This document shows, in pieces, positions 4,709 to 12,121 of a stretch of DNA of 13,452 nt. A model generated the notes under the pieces. It was given only the letters and a program-made list of their open reading frames with translations. It was not told the DNA's origin and made no database searches. A program made the translations under genes and the position numbers. The first letter of the stretch is position 1, and every line of letters starts with the position of its first letter. Source of the DNA: Candidatus Woesearchaeota archaeon (lineage in GTDB: Archaea > Nanobdellota > Nanobdellia > Woesearchaeales > SKIA01); NCBI GenBank assembly GCA_007128245.1, contig SKXU01000104.1, positions 1 through 13,452 on the forward strand. The letters are read 5' to 3'.

Positions 4709-6535
4709 ATGTTTGAGGTCTTCTCTTCGTGGTTTATGCACCCATCGCGGCTTATTGCTGCTGTGGTGCTCATCCCTCTTATTGCGGTGTATTTGATTCG
4801 CCCAAAACCCACTCGTCAAACTATTCCATCACTGATGTTTTTGATGCGTGACAAGGATAAAAGCAAGCTGAATTCATTGTTTCGTGCGCTGTTTCGTGAA
4901 TTCTTATTGTTTCTGCATGTGCTCTGCGCTCTTTTGCTTATTGCTGCTATCGCGCAGCCGTTTTTGACGTTGCCGCACACGCAAGTAGCGTCTGACACGG
5001 TTATCGTGCTTGATGATAGTGCTGCGTTGTACGCAGTAGAGGGCGGTCAAGAGCGTTTTCGAAAAGCGCAAGCCCTCGCGCGAGAATCGGTGGGTCGCTC
5101 AAACACGATTCTTCTTGCGGGAAGCGTTCCTCGTGTCGGCGTTGAGGATGCTTCTGCTGATCGCGCTCGCGAATATATCTCTTCGTGGCGGCCAAGCCAT
5201 CAGCCCGTGCGGTTATCCGCAAGCATTCTTGCAGCTCAAGAATTTACTTCTGCAGGCGGACGTGTTGTGGTTATCTCAACGTTTCAAGACACTGATCAAG
5301 ATAATGATTTTCGCGCCGCTCTTGCTACGCTGCGCAGCCAAGGCATTGATGTTTCTATTCGCCAAGTAGGTACTCCTGGTATGTCTGCAGAGAACATTGG
5401 TATTGTGGATATTGTTGTGGGAGAGTCTGAAACGCGCGTTGAGGTACAAAACTATTTTGATGAGGACCGCACCGTCCAGGCGTGCGTGGGTGATTCGTGC
5501 ACGGATCTGCCTATTCGTGCTCGTGATGTGGCTCAGTGGCGCTTTGTCACTCCTCCGGGCACCACGCAGGTACGTATTGATACGGGAGATGCGTTCTCGC
5601 TTGATGATCAGGCACTCATCCTCACTGATGCTCGACGCTCTGTGCGCACGCTTGTTGTGACAAACCAGGATTTTTATTCGAGTTTTTTGTACTTTGCCCT
5701 CTCCAGCATTGAGCGGTCAACGCCGCTCGCGTTTGAGTTTGAGATAAACACTCCGCCACAGCTCGTAGACGTCTCTCATGACCTCGTAATTTTTTATGAG
5801 GTGGACCCCGAGTTATTAGTTGGTCGCACCGTGCGTGAAGCAGCGGCTCGTGTGCGCGCTGGCGGGGCAGTGATTGTGATGGCTCAGGATAGTGTGTTTA
5901 GTCTTGGATTAGATGAAGTGCTCTTGCTCTCATATGAAGGACAGGGAGAATCTTCTCCTGTGATAAACACGCAAGATTCTGCGCGCTTTGCGCCGTTTGA
6001 CTTCGGGTTTACTCCTGAGTACGTCGTGGTTTCTGAGCGTGAACCTCAGCAAGTACTTGCGCGAGCAAGCGATGGTTCTCCTCTTATTTCTTTGGCGTCT
6101 GTCGGTCAGGGTCGGGCGTTGTATTATGGTCTTCCTTCTGAGGCGAGCTTCTCGTTAGATCCGTTGTATCCTGTGTTTTGGCGCACCGCAGTAAATGCGC
6201 TGCTTGACCGACGATCCCCTGCTGATCTCAACCTTGCTACAGGGCAATTACTTTCTTCATCACACGTAACTACTCCTTCTGGCAGGCAGACTTCTGGCAC
6301 GGTGCTGCTCACGAGTAAGGGCGTGTATGAGACTGCGCAAGGACCTGTTGTTGCTAACGTGCTTCATCCTCGCGTGTCTGACACGAGCATTCCTGTGCTT
6401 GACGACTCCACGGTTGACGGGTTCTTGGTGGAATCATCGACGTCCGAGCAGGATATTACGCGCTTTGTGGTGTTCTTGTTCGTGCTGTTATTACTGGCTG
6501 AAATTGCGTATCTGAAGTGGCGAGGTGATGCATAG
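4709..6535 (+). CDS. BatA-like membrane protein with a degenerate VWA domain
   Basis: A 608-residue protein. Its N-terminus matches the aerotolerance-regulator (BatA) module: a first membrane helix at about 14-30, a short loop with TIPSLMFLMRDK, and a second helix at about 64-84 ending AQPFL. A von Willebrand factor A-like domain follows, beginning VIVLDDSAAL (98-107). The MIDAS motif DxSxS reads D102-D-S104-A-A106, so the last serine is replaced by alanine and metal binding is doubtful. The long middle part (about 220-580) holds beta-rich segments of unclear fold and should lie outside the membrane. A C-terminal membrane helix (about 585-603, VVFLFVLLLLAEIAYLKW) re-enters the membrane. In MoxR loci such proteins are membrane partners of the ATPase/DUF58 pair. 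The stop codon shares its last base with the next gene's GTG start, so the two are translationally coupled. Confidence 0.82.
   Translation: MFEVFSSWFMHPSRLIAAVVLIPLIAVYLIRPKPTRQTIPSLMFLMRDKDKSKLNSLFRALFREFLLFLHVLCALLLIAAIAQPFLTLPHTQVASDTVIVLDDSAALYAVEGGQERFRKAQALARESVGRSNTILLAGSVPRVGVEDASADRAREYISSWRPSHQPVRLSASILAAQEFTSAGGRVVVISTFQDTDQDNDFRAALATLRSQGIDVSIRQVGTPGMSAENIGIVDIVVGESETRVEVQNYFDEDRTVQACVGDSCTDLPIRARDVAQWRFVTPPGTTQVRIDTGDAFSLDDQALILTDARRSVRTLVVTNQDFYSSFLYFALSSIERSTPLAFEFEINTPPQLVDVSHDLVIFYEVDPELLVGRTVREAAARVRAGGAVIVMAQDSVFSLGLDEVLLLSYEGQGESSPVINTQDSARFAPFDFGFTPEYVVVSEREPQQVLARASDGSPLISLASVGQGRALYYGLPSEASFSLDPLYPVFWRTAVNALLDRRSPADLNLATGQLLSSSHVTTPSGRQTSGTVLLTSKGVYETAQGPVVANVLHPRVSDTSIPVLDDSTVDGFLVESSTSEQDITRFVVFLFVLLLLAEIAYLKWRGDA
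6522..6528 (+). promoter_or_regulatory. Shine-Dalgarno site deciding the GTG start at 6535
   Basis: GAGGTGA, a full-length match to the archaeal anti-SD, ends six bases before GTG 6535. It supports GTG over the in-frame ATG at 6553. Confidence 0.65.
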
Positions 6536-8958
6536 TGTTTGCGTATCCGTGGATGTTTATGGTGTTGGTGGCTGTGCTGTTCGTGTTTTATTGGCTTATG
6601 CGCCGGCGTTGGGTGTCTGATGCGTTTGCCCAAGAAAAGCATGTGGTGCGCCAGCGCCGCTTGCGCGTGTTGCTCGTGCTCTCGCGCACGCTTATTTTCG
6701 TGTTAATATTTGCTGCGCTTGCGCAACCCTTTTTTGAGGTGGAGCAGTATTCTGCGCGAGACCCTGAATTGCTCGTGCTTATTGATGAAAGTGATTCAAT
6801 GAGTGTTCTTGACACTTCTCGCGTTGCCGCGTTTCTTGATGAGTTGCGAGCCGCTGCTCCTGTGCGTGTGCGTACCATAAGTCAAGGTCAGCGCTCAGCA
6901 CTAGGGGATGCTATTCTTTCCCATCTGGGTCTTGGGGAGAACGTGCTCCTTATTAGTGATGGGCACGTAACGCATGGCGCTTCTCTTTCTGACGTGGCTT
7001 TTTTTGCTTCCACGCTTAATGCTACGGTGAACGCGGTTCGTTTACCTGTTGCTGAGCGCGACGCCGCGGTTGTTGTGGTCGCTCCACAGAAAGCGGTTGA
7101 GGGAGTGGATGTGGAGTTTGAGGTGCGTATCTCAAAAACGCATACTGATCCTGTTCCTCTACGCGTACAAATTGATGATCGCGTAGTCTTTAATGATTTC
7201 ACGTCTGAGACGTCTTTTGTGTTTGCTGAGTCGTTTGACGCAGGACAATACCGTGTGAGTGCGGCGCTTCTTGAGGATGATTTCTTTGCCCAAAATAATC
7301 AGTTCACTCACACGCTCACAGTAGTTGAGCGCCCTCGCATCGCGTATGTATCTTCGAAACCATCTGGTCTACAGCAGATTCTTGAAGAGTTGTACACCGT
7401 TGATGTGCTCGCAAGTATTCCTGCTGATCTTTCGCCCTACTACGCAGTTATTCTCAATGACCTCCCCATAAGTGCTATTCGTGATCAAGCCGCTCTGCAA
7501 GAGTTTGTCACTGCGGGTAATGGGTTGTTTGTGGTGGGTGGTCCGAATTCCTTTGATGTGGGTGGCTACAGGGGTTCTGTGTTGGAAACTCTCTTGCCGG
7601 TGCGTATTGGTACGGGAACGCCTAATCTTGGTGGAGCAAATATTGTTGTCGCAATCGACATGTCTGGTTCTACGTTGGGTAGTGTTGAGTGGGAGCGTAC
7701 GGGAGTTGGTGAAGGGCGTTTTGTTGAGGCTACTGGTGAGGTGCGCTCGTTGCAACGTGCCTTGGCGATCAGTCTTATTGAGGAGCTGAATCCTTCGAAT
7801 AATTTGGGCGTTCTCGGGTTTACGTATCCTCTTCAGTGGAGTCCATATGGGTGTACGGGTGCGTGCGTTATCAGGGACATTGAGCGTATTGGTCAAAACA
7901 AGCCTGAGATCACGCAGAGTGTTGCGCGCGTAAACATGAGTGGCGCAACGCAGCTTGTGCAGGGCCTTGAGGGTTCATGGCAGATGCTTACTTCCGTGAG
8001 TGGTTCGCGAAACATTATTTTTATCTCTAACGTGATTGGTTCAAGCCAGCAAGACCGTGAGAACGCGCTTCGCGTGGCTGCGCGTATCGCTCAGCAGGGT
8101 GGTCGCGTGTACGCCGTGCAGGTGGGTGATTCTGAGATGGGTGCTGAGTTTATGCGGCGCTTAGCGCAAGCGGGTGGAGGAGCGTATTTTCACGCTACGC
8201 AAGCGAATCGTTTGTCCGTGCTCTTTGGCGAGCCAGTAGATATTGATCAGGGTGATGCGTTCGACATTTTCGTCCTTGATCAGCACCATTTCATCACTCA
8301 AGACCTTGATGTGAATGCTGTCTTGTATGGGTACAATCAGGTGATTCCAAAAATTGGGAGTCGTTTATTGCTCACAAGCATTGGGGGCGACCCTGCGTTG
8401 ACGGTGTGGAACTTTGGTGTGGGGCGCGTTGCTGCGCTCACCGCGTTTGATGGAAATGATTTGGGGACGTTGCTCTCTGCGCCTTCTAGTAAAGTACTCT
8501 CTCGCTCAGTCAATTGGCTTATTGGCGATCCTGAGCGTAAGAACACGCTTGTGGTGGATGTTGCTGATGGCTTTGTTGATGAGCCTGTATCCGTGATTGT
8601 GTCTTCTGAGAGCGCTCCTGTGTCTGATGAACTCTCATTTTCTGCTTTAGGCGCGGGAAGGTATTCTGCAACGATCACTCCTGATGGTGTGGGAGTGTTT
8701 TCTGTCTTGGGATCGATGTACGCAGTGAATTATCCTCGAGAATTCGCTCGTGTGGGGATGAATCCTCGGCTTGAGCAATCACTCGGTGAAGGGTTGGTCT
8801 TTGAGCTTGATGAAGTGAGTGCGATTGTTGAGCACGTAAAGACCCAGCAAGGCATGTTTCGTATTGAGCAGGTACGTCTTGATTGGTGGTTGCTTCTTGC
8901 AGCGTTGATTATGTTCGTGCTTGAGGTGGTTGTGCGTCGCGTGTGGTTGCGGCGTTAA
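6535..8958 (+). CDS. BatA-like membrane protein with two VWA domains flanking a glutamine-amidotransferase-like domain
   Basis: An 807-residue protein starting at GTG. The start is backed by the Shine-Dalgarno site at 6522 and by the FAYPWMF beginning, which matches the F-x-x-P-W opening of BatA-type proteins. It has membrane helices at about 7-22 and 45-63, then a first VWA domain with an intact MIDAS, D84-E-S86-D-S88. Residues about 325-355 (GLFVVGGPNSFDVGGYRG, then LLPV) match the class I glutamine-amidotransferase-like domain found in bacterial VWA membrane proteins; the nucleophile cysteine is not visible, so it is probably not an enzyme. A second VWA domain begins at VVAIDMSGS, with a second intact MIDAS at 375-379. 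A last membrane helix precedes the C-terminal WLRR. The bulk is predicted extracytoplasmic. It is probably the metal-binding effector or adhesion-like partner of the MoxR/DUF58 pair; the ligand is unknown. Confidence 0.86.
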   Translation: MFAYPWMFMVLVAVLFVFYWLMRRRWVSDAFAQEKHVVRQRRLRVLLVLSRTLIFVLIFAALAQPFFEVEQYSARDPELLVLIDESDSMSVLDTSRVAAFLDELRAAAPVRVRTISQGQRSALGDAILSHLGLGENVLLISDGHVTHGASLSDVAFFASTLNATVNAVRLPVAERDAAVVVVAPQKAVEGVDVEFEVRISKTHTDPVPLRVQIDDRVVFNDFTSETSFVFAESFDAGQYRVSAALLEDDFFAQNNQFTHTLTVVERPRIAYVSSKPSGLQQILEELYTVDVLASIPADLSPYYAVILNDLPISAIRDQAALQEFVTAGNGLFVVGGPNSFDVGGYRGSVLETLLPVRIGTGTPNLGGANIVVAIDMSGSTLGSVEWERTGVGEGRFVEATGEVRSLQRALAISLIEELNPSNNLGVLGFTYPLQWSPYGCTGACVIRDIERIGQNKPEITQSVARVNMSGATQLVQGLEGSWQMLTSVSGSRNIIFISNVIGSSQQDRENALRVAARIAQQGGRVYAVQVGDSEMGAEFMRRLAQAGGGAYFHATQANRLSVLFGEPVDIDQGDAFDIFVLDQHHFITQDLDVNAVLYGYNQVIPKIGSRLLLTSIGGDPALTVWNFGVGRVAALTAFDGNDLGTLLSAPSSKVLSRSVNWLIGDPERKNTLVVDVADGFVDEPVSVIVSSESAPVSDELSFSALGAGRYSATITPDGVGVFSVLGSMYAVNYPREFARVGMNPRLEQSLGEGLVFELDEVSAIVEHVKTQQGMFRIEQVRLDWWLLLAALIMFVLEVVVRRVWLRR

Positions 8959-8968
8959 GAGCAATACC

Positions 8969-8976
8969 TTTAAAAG
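8969..8976 (+). promoter_or_regulatory. internal TATA box before the coiled-coil gene
   Basis: TTTAAAAG is centred 26-27 bases before ATG 8999, the leaderless spacing. It selects 8999 over the in-frame ATG at 9008. The preceding ACC is shared with the promoter at 4636. Confidence 0.6.
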
Positions 8977-8998
8977 AGCGTTTTCCTTTTCTTCACGT

Positions 8999-9457
8999 AT
9001 GGCTATTATGAAAAAGCAAGTCAATATTTTCTTGCTTATCATCATTGTTGTTGGTGTGTTGTTGGTAGCTGCGATGTCTGTGCTCTATCAGGAGCGATTA
9101 ACTTCTGTGCAGGATGAGTACTTTAGTATTTCTGGGCAGTACGACTCATGTGCTGCTGCACTTGCAAGTACTGAATCGCAGCTTGAACAAACACGAACGC
9201 AACTCCAACAAAACATTCAAGACGTTGATCGCACCGTGGCGTTGTTTGAGGATCAACAGCAAGAAGTGCAGCAACGAGATGCTATCATTGCTGACCGTGA
9301 TCGCACGGTGTCTCAGCTGCGCTCTCAAGTGTCGTCTCTTGAGGGTCAGGTGCGCGATTTACAATCGCAAGTAAGTAGCAGGGACGCGCAGATTAGTTCG
9401 CTACAGCGGCGGATTAGTGATTTAGAGCGTGACCTTGCTAATGCGGAGATGTGCTAA
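8999..9457 (+). CDS. membrane-anchored coiled-coil protein
   Basis: A 152-residue protein with one N-terminal membrane helix (about 8-28, NIFLLIIIVVGVLLVAAM). The rest is one long coiled coil (about 50-148), rich in Gln, Glu, Arg, Ser and Asp. Its clearest heptad-like units are SQLRSQVSSLEGQV, RDLQSQVSS and DAQISSLQRRISDLERDL. The orientation cannot be fixed with confidence: KK just before the helix suggests the N-terminus is cytoplasmic and the coil outside. It has its own leaderless promoter in the 40-base gap after the large VWA gene, and its TAA stop overlaps the next ATG by one base (TAATG). It could be a spacer, oligomerisation or scaffold subunit of the VWA complex. I recognise no named family; coiled coils give weak homology signals. 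Confidence 0.72.
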   Translation: MAIMKKQVNIFLLIIIVVGVLLVAAMSVLYQERLTSVQDEYFSISGQYDSCAAALASTESQLEQTRTQLQQNIQDVDRTVALFEDQQQEVQQRDAIIADRDRTVSQLRSQVSSLEGQVRDLQSQVSSRDAQISSLQRRISDLERDLANAEMC

Positions 9458-10254
9458 TGGCAGTATTTGGTCCTAAGAAGTTGTTTCGCGAGCTGAAGTG
9501 GGAAGTCTTTAAGACGATGTTGCTTAATGAGGTGTTGAATGCTGCGATCGTGTTTTTTGCGCTCAACATTGTGTTGACGGTGTTTAACATGTCGTTTCTT
9601 TACAGTGCGGGCGTTGCATTGGTGTTTTTGGTGTTTCGCATGGCTCGCTCGTGGCGCAAGAGTACGTTGCGGCGGCTTGAGGAGACGAATCCTGAAGTGC
9701 ATGAGATCTTGCGTACCGCATATGAGCATCAAGCACATAATTCGTTGATGGTGCAAGGACTCATGTTTGATTTACAAAAGCGTTTGCAAACAGTGTCTGC
9801 TGGTGCGATGCTTAGTGCCCGCAGAGTGTTTACGAAAGTCCTTTTTGTGATGTTCTTGGCCTTTATGCCCGTTCTCATTTTGTCGTTTGCACCAACTATT
9901 ATTCAGGATAATCCGTTGTCTGCAATTGATGTTCGCTCTTTGTGGGGTGATGCTCGCCAAGAGAACTTTTTTGAGACTTTTGGGGTTGAGCTGAATCGTT
10001 CCGAGCTTAACTTTGGTGAGGCGCGCGTACTTGATCTTGGTGATGAAGCGTTTGATGTGGAGTTGATTACGGGAGGGCAGGTGCTCTCGTTTGAGCAGAC
10101 GCGTGACGTACAGGATCGTCCGCAGCGATTTAGTGATTTTGAGGTAGAGGCCGAGGCCGTTGCTGCGCAAGCCTCTACGAGTCCTCGCTTTGATGAGGCG
10201 GACTTGGCTTTGATTAATCGCTACAGTGGTTGTGTGCGTGGTGATGACTGCTAG
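9457..10254 (+). CDS. three-TM membrane protein of the MoxR/VWA locus (resembles haloarchaeal DUF7502)
   Basis: A 265-residue protein. It has an amphipathic, basic N-terminus (PKKLFRELKWEVFK), two close membrane helices (about 26-44 and 46-60), a cytoplasmic helical region with LRRLEETNPEVHEILRTA (71-88), and a third helix at about 128-148 ending SFAP. A polar, acidic C-terminal part follows (about 150-265). From memory, the 10-130 region follows the pattern of a haloarchaeal family in MoxR/DUF58 loci (DUF7502), especially the NPEVxExLRTA motif and the later SxxxxxSARRVFxxVL-type stretch; I could not check this. GGAG at 9445-9448, eight bases before ATG 9457, and the TAATG overlap support that start over the in-frame GTG at 9451. 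It probably anchors or couples the cytoplasmic MoxR/DUF58 pair to the membrane VWA proteins, which is inference from context. Confidence 0.72.
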   Translation: MAVFGPKKLFRELKWEVFKTMLLNEVLNAAIVFFALNIVLTVFNMSFLYSAGVALVFLVFRMARSWRKSTLRRLEETNPEVHEILRTAYEHQAHNSLMVQGLMFDLQKRLQTVSAGAMLSARRVFTKVLFVMFLAFMPVLILSFAPTIIQDNPLSAIDVRSLWGDARQENFFETFGVELNRSELNFGEARVLDLGDEAFDVELITGGQVLSFEQTRDVQDRPQRFSDFEVEAEAVAAQASTSPRFDEADLALINRYSGCVRGDDC

Positions 10255-10260
10255 CATACT

Positions 10261-10268
10261 TTTATAAA
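10261..10268 (+). promoter_or_regulatory. TATA box for the MoxR-DUF58 genes
   Basis: TTTATAAA is centred about 28 bases before ATG 10293, giving a leaderless transcript that would carry MoxR, DUF58 and probably the SDR gene. Confidence 0.62.
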
Positions 10269-10292
10269 GATGTTTTCGTGCGTTAGCGTAGC

Positions 10293-11252
10293 ATGGCAGA
10301 TATTGATCAGGTCAAGAATCTTGAGAAGTTAAAAGACACGTTCGGTAATGTTTCCTCTGAAGTCTCTAAAGTGATTGTGGGGCAAGAGGAGGTCGTAAAG
10401 CAGATTCTCGTCGCTATTTTGTGTGATGCAAACGCATTGCTTGAGTCTTATCCTGGGCTTGGGAAGACCACGATGATTAAGACGCTTGCCCAAGTCCTTG
10501 ACTTGCAGTTTTCTCGGATCCAGCACACGCCTGATTTGATGCCATCAGACATTACGGGCACATACATTATTGAGGAGAACGAGGGGAAAAAGCGTTTTGT
10601 CTTCCAGAAAGGTCCTATCTTCGCAAATATTGTGTTGGCTGACGAGATTAATCGTGCTACTCCGAAAACGCAAGCGGCGCTTCTTGAGGCGATGCAGGAA
10701 AAGCAGGTTACTGTTGGCTCACAAACTTTCACGCTCAGCCCACCGTTTTTTGTTCTTGCAACACAAAACCCTATTGATCAAGAGGGTACCTATCCTCTTC
10801 CTGAGGCGCAAACAGATCGTTTCTTGCTCAAAATCTTGGTGGGGTATCCTTCGTTTGATGAGGAAACTGATATCGTGAATCGTTTCTCGGGTAGTGTTGA
10901 GTCCAAAAAGCCTCAGACGTTGCTTCGTGAAAAAAGTATTTTGTTACTCCAAAAGCTTACGCGTCAAGTTCCTATCGCGGATGATATTAAGCGCCGCGTT
11001 GTTCAGCTTGTGCAGTCTACGCGCAGCACTCCTGAGCTTATTGAGTACGGTGCTTCTCCTCGGGCGAGTATTGGGTTGATTCTTGCTGCCAAGGCGCGCG
11101 CGCTCATTGAGGGTCGTAAGTTTGTTTCTTCCAAAGACGTTGATGCCATGGCGTTTCCTGTGCTCAGACACCGTATCATGTTGTCTTTTCAGGCTGAGCG
11201 CCAAGGGTTGTCTTCTGATGACGTGATTGCTGAGCTGATTAAGAAATTATGA
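10293..11252 (+). CDS. MoxR-family AAA+ ATPase
   Basis: A 319-residue protein of typical MoxR length. The motifs appear in order: VIVGQEEVVKQIL (27-39); Walker A YPGLGKTT with K58; the MoxR segment RIQHTPDLMPSDITGT (75-90); Walker B VLADEINRA with D117 and E118; the MoxR helix KTQAALLEAMQE; sensor 1 at N159 in LATQNP; LPEAQTDRF with the Arg-finger candidate R176; and GASPRASIGL near 250 in the sensor 2 region. The first glycine of the Walker A motif (usual GxPGxGKT) is Ser52, a mild deviation. MoxR ATPases act with VWA and DUF58 proteins as chaperone-like machines that help assemble or load metal into VWA-containing complexes. The gene has its own leaderless promoter and overlaps the DUF58 start by four bases (ATGA). 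Confidence 0.95.
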   Translation: MADIDQVKNLEKLKDTFGNVSSEVSKVIVGQEEVVKQILVAILCDANALLESYPGLGKTTMIKTLAQVLDLQFSRIQHTPDLMPSDITGTYIIEENEGKKRFVFQKGPIFANIVLADEINRATPKTQAALLEAMQEKQVTVGSQTFTLSPPFFVLATQNPIDQEGTYPLPEAQTDRFLLKILVGYPSFDEETDIVNRFSGSVESKKPQTLLREKSILLLQKLTRQVPIADDIKRRVVQLVQSTRSTPELIEYGASPRASIGLILAAKARALIEGRKFVSSKDVDAMAFPVLRHRIMLSFQAERQGLSSDDVIAELIKKL

Positions 11253-12121
11253 AAAAAAAGTCTGATGTAAGCATTGATTTCTTGCGCCAGCTTGACCGGT
11301 TTCGTCTCTTGCTCAAAAAAAATGTTTCTTCCAAGTACCAAGGTGCTCGTGACACCTCGTTTGCGGGCTCTGGTTTGACGTTTAAGGATTACAAGGATTA
11401 CGTTCCCGGGGATGATTTTCGTAACATTGATTGGCGCGTGTACGGTCGCACGGACAAGTTTTATTTGCGCCGCTACGAAGAGGAGCGTAACGTTACCGTG
11501 CACATCATCTTGGACGCGTCAGGGAGTATGGAGTTTGGTACGCCAAGAAAGTTTGATTACGCTGCCTTGCTTGGTATTGGGTTTGCGTATTTAGCGCTCA
11601 AAAATAATGAGAAATTTGAGTTCTCAACCTTTGCTGAGGAGCTGCGCCCCGTGCGTGCGCGCAAAGGAACGAAGCATTTGATGAGTTTGCTTGATTATTT
11701 GTCTGCGGTAAAGGTGGCTGGTAAGTCTGAATTTACTGCTTCTCTTGAGAGCGCAAAGTCTCTTATCACGTCTAAGAGCGTTGTTATTTTGCTCTCTGAT
11801 TTTTTGTATTCAACACAGGAGATTCGTCAGACCCTTCGTCGTTTTCGTCGCTCCGAGGTGTTGTGCATTCAAGTATTGGATCCTGTTGAGAAGGCGTTTG
11901 CTATTGAGGGAGACGTGATTTTGCGTGATGCTGAAGAGGAGACTGAGCTGCGAACGTTTATTACTCGTCGCGTCCAGCATAAGTATCGTCAGATGCTTGA
12001 AGAACACACTGCTGAGGTCAAGGATGTGTCTGAGCAGTTGCGCCATCATTTTGTGTCTGTCACGACCGACATGGATGTCTTTGATGCGTTTCACGAGGCG
12101 TACGTGGAGCTTGGTCGCTGA
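11249..12121 (+). CDS. DUF58 family protein with a VWA-type metal-binding motif
   Basis: A 290-residue protein, the usual DUF58 size, with no membrane helix and therefore probably cytoplasmic. The DUF58 signature is unmistakable: GSGLTFKDYKDYVPGDDFRN (40-59), then IDWRVYGRTDKFYLRRYEEE. A VWA-like domain follows with an intact MIDAS, D89-A-S91-G-S93, in HIILDASGSM. Later segments include VVILLSDFLY and a C-terminal helix rich in charged residues. DUF58 proteins almost always pair with a MoxR ATPase, as here, where the MoxR stop overlaps this start by four bases. The pair is thought to act as ATPase and adaptor toward membrane VWA proteins, four genes or more upstream in this locus. The final codons carry the GTGGAG used by the SDR gene that overlaps its stop. 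Confidence 0.94.
   Translation: MKKKSDVSIDFLRQLDRFRLLLKKNVSSKYQGARDTSFAGSGLTFKDYKDYVPGDDFRNIDWRVYGRTDKFYLRRYEEERNVTVHIILDASGSMEFGTPRKFDYAALLGIGFAYLALKNNEKFEFSTFAEELRPVRARKGTKHLMSLLDYLSAVKVAGKSEFTASLESAKSLITSKSVVILLSDFLYSTQEIRQTLRRFRRSEVLCIQVLDPVEKAFAIEGDVILRDAEEETELRTFITRRVQHKYRQMLEEHTAEVKDVSEQLRHHFVSVTTDMDVFDAFHEAYVELGR
12104..12109 (+). promoter_or_regulatory. ribosome binding site for the CTG-start SDR gene
   Basis: GTGGAG, inside the last codons of the DUF58 gene, ends eight bases before CTG 12118. The same eight-base spacing is seen for the GGAG-type sites at 4696-4700 and 9445-9448. Confidence 0.5.

Noticed and set aside
8921..8998. Upstream start for the coiled-coil gene inside the large VWA gene
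   Set aside because: It would put the start before the TATA box at 8969-8976; ATG 8999 has the leaderless spacing.
9451..9456. GTG start for the three-TM protein
   Set aside because: ATG 9457 overlaps the previous stop as TAATG and has GGAG at an eight-base spacing.
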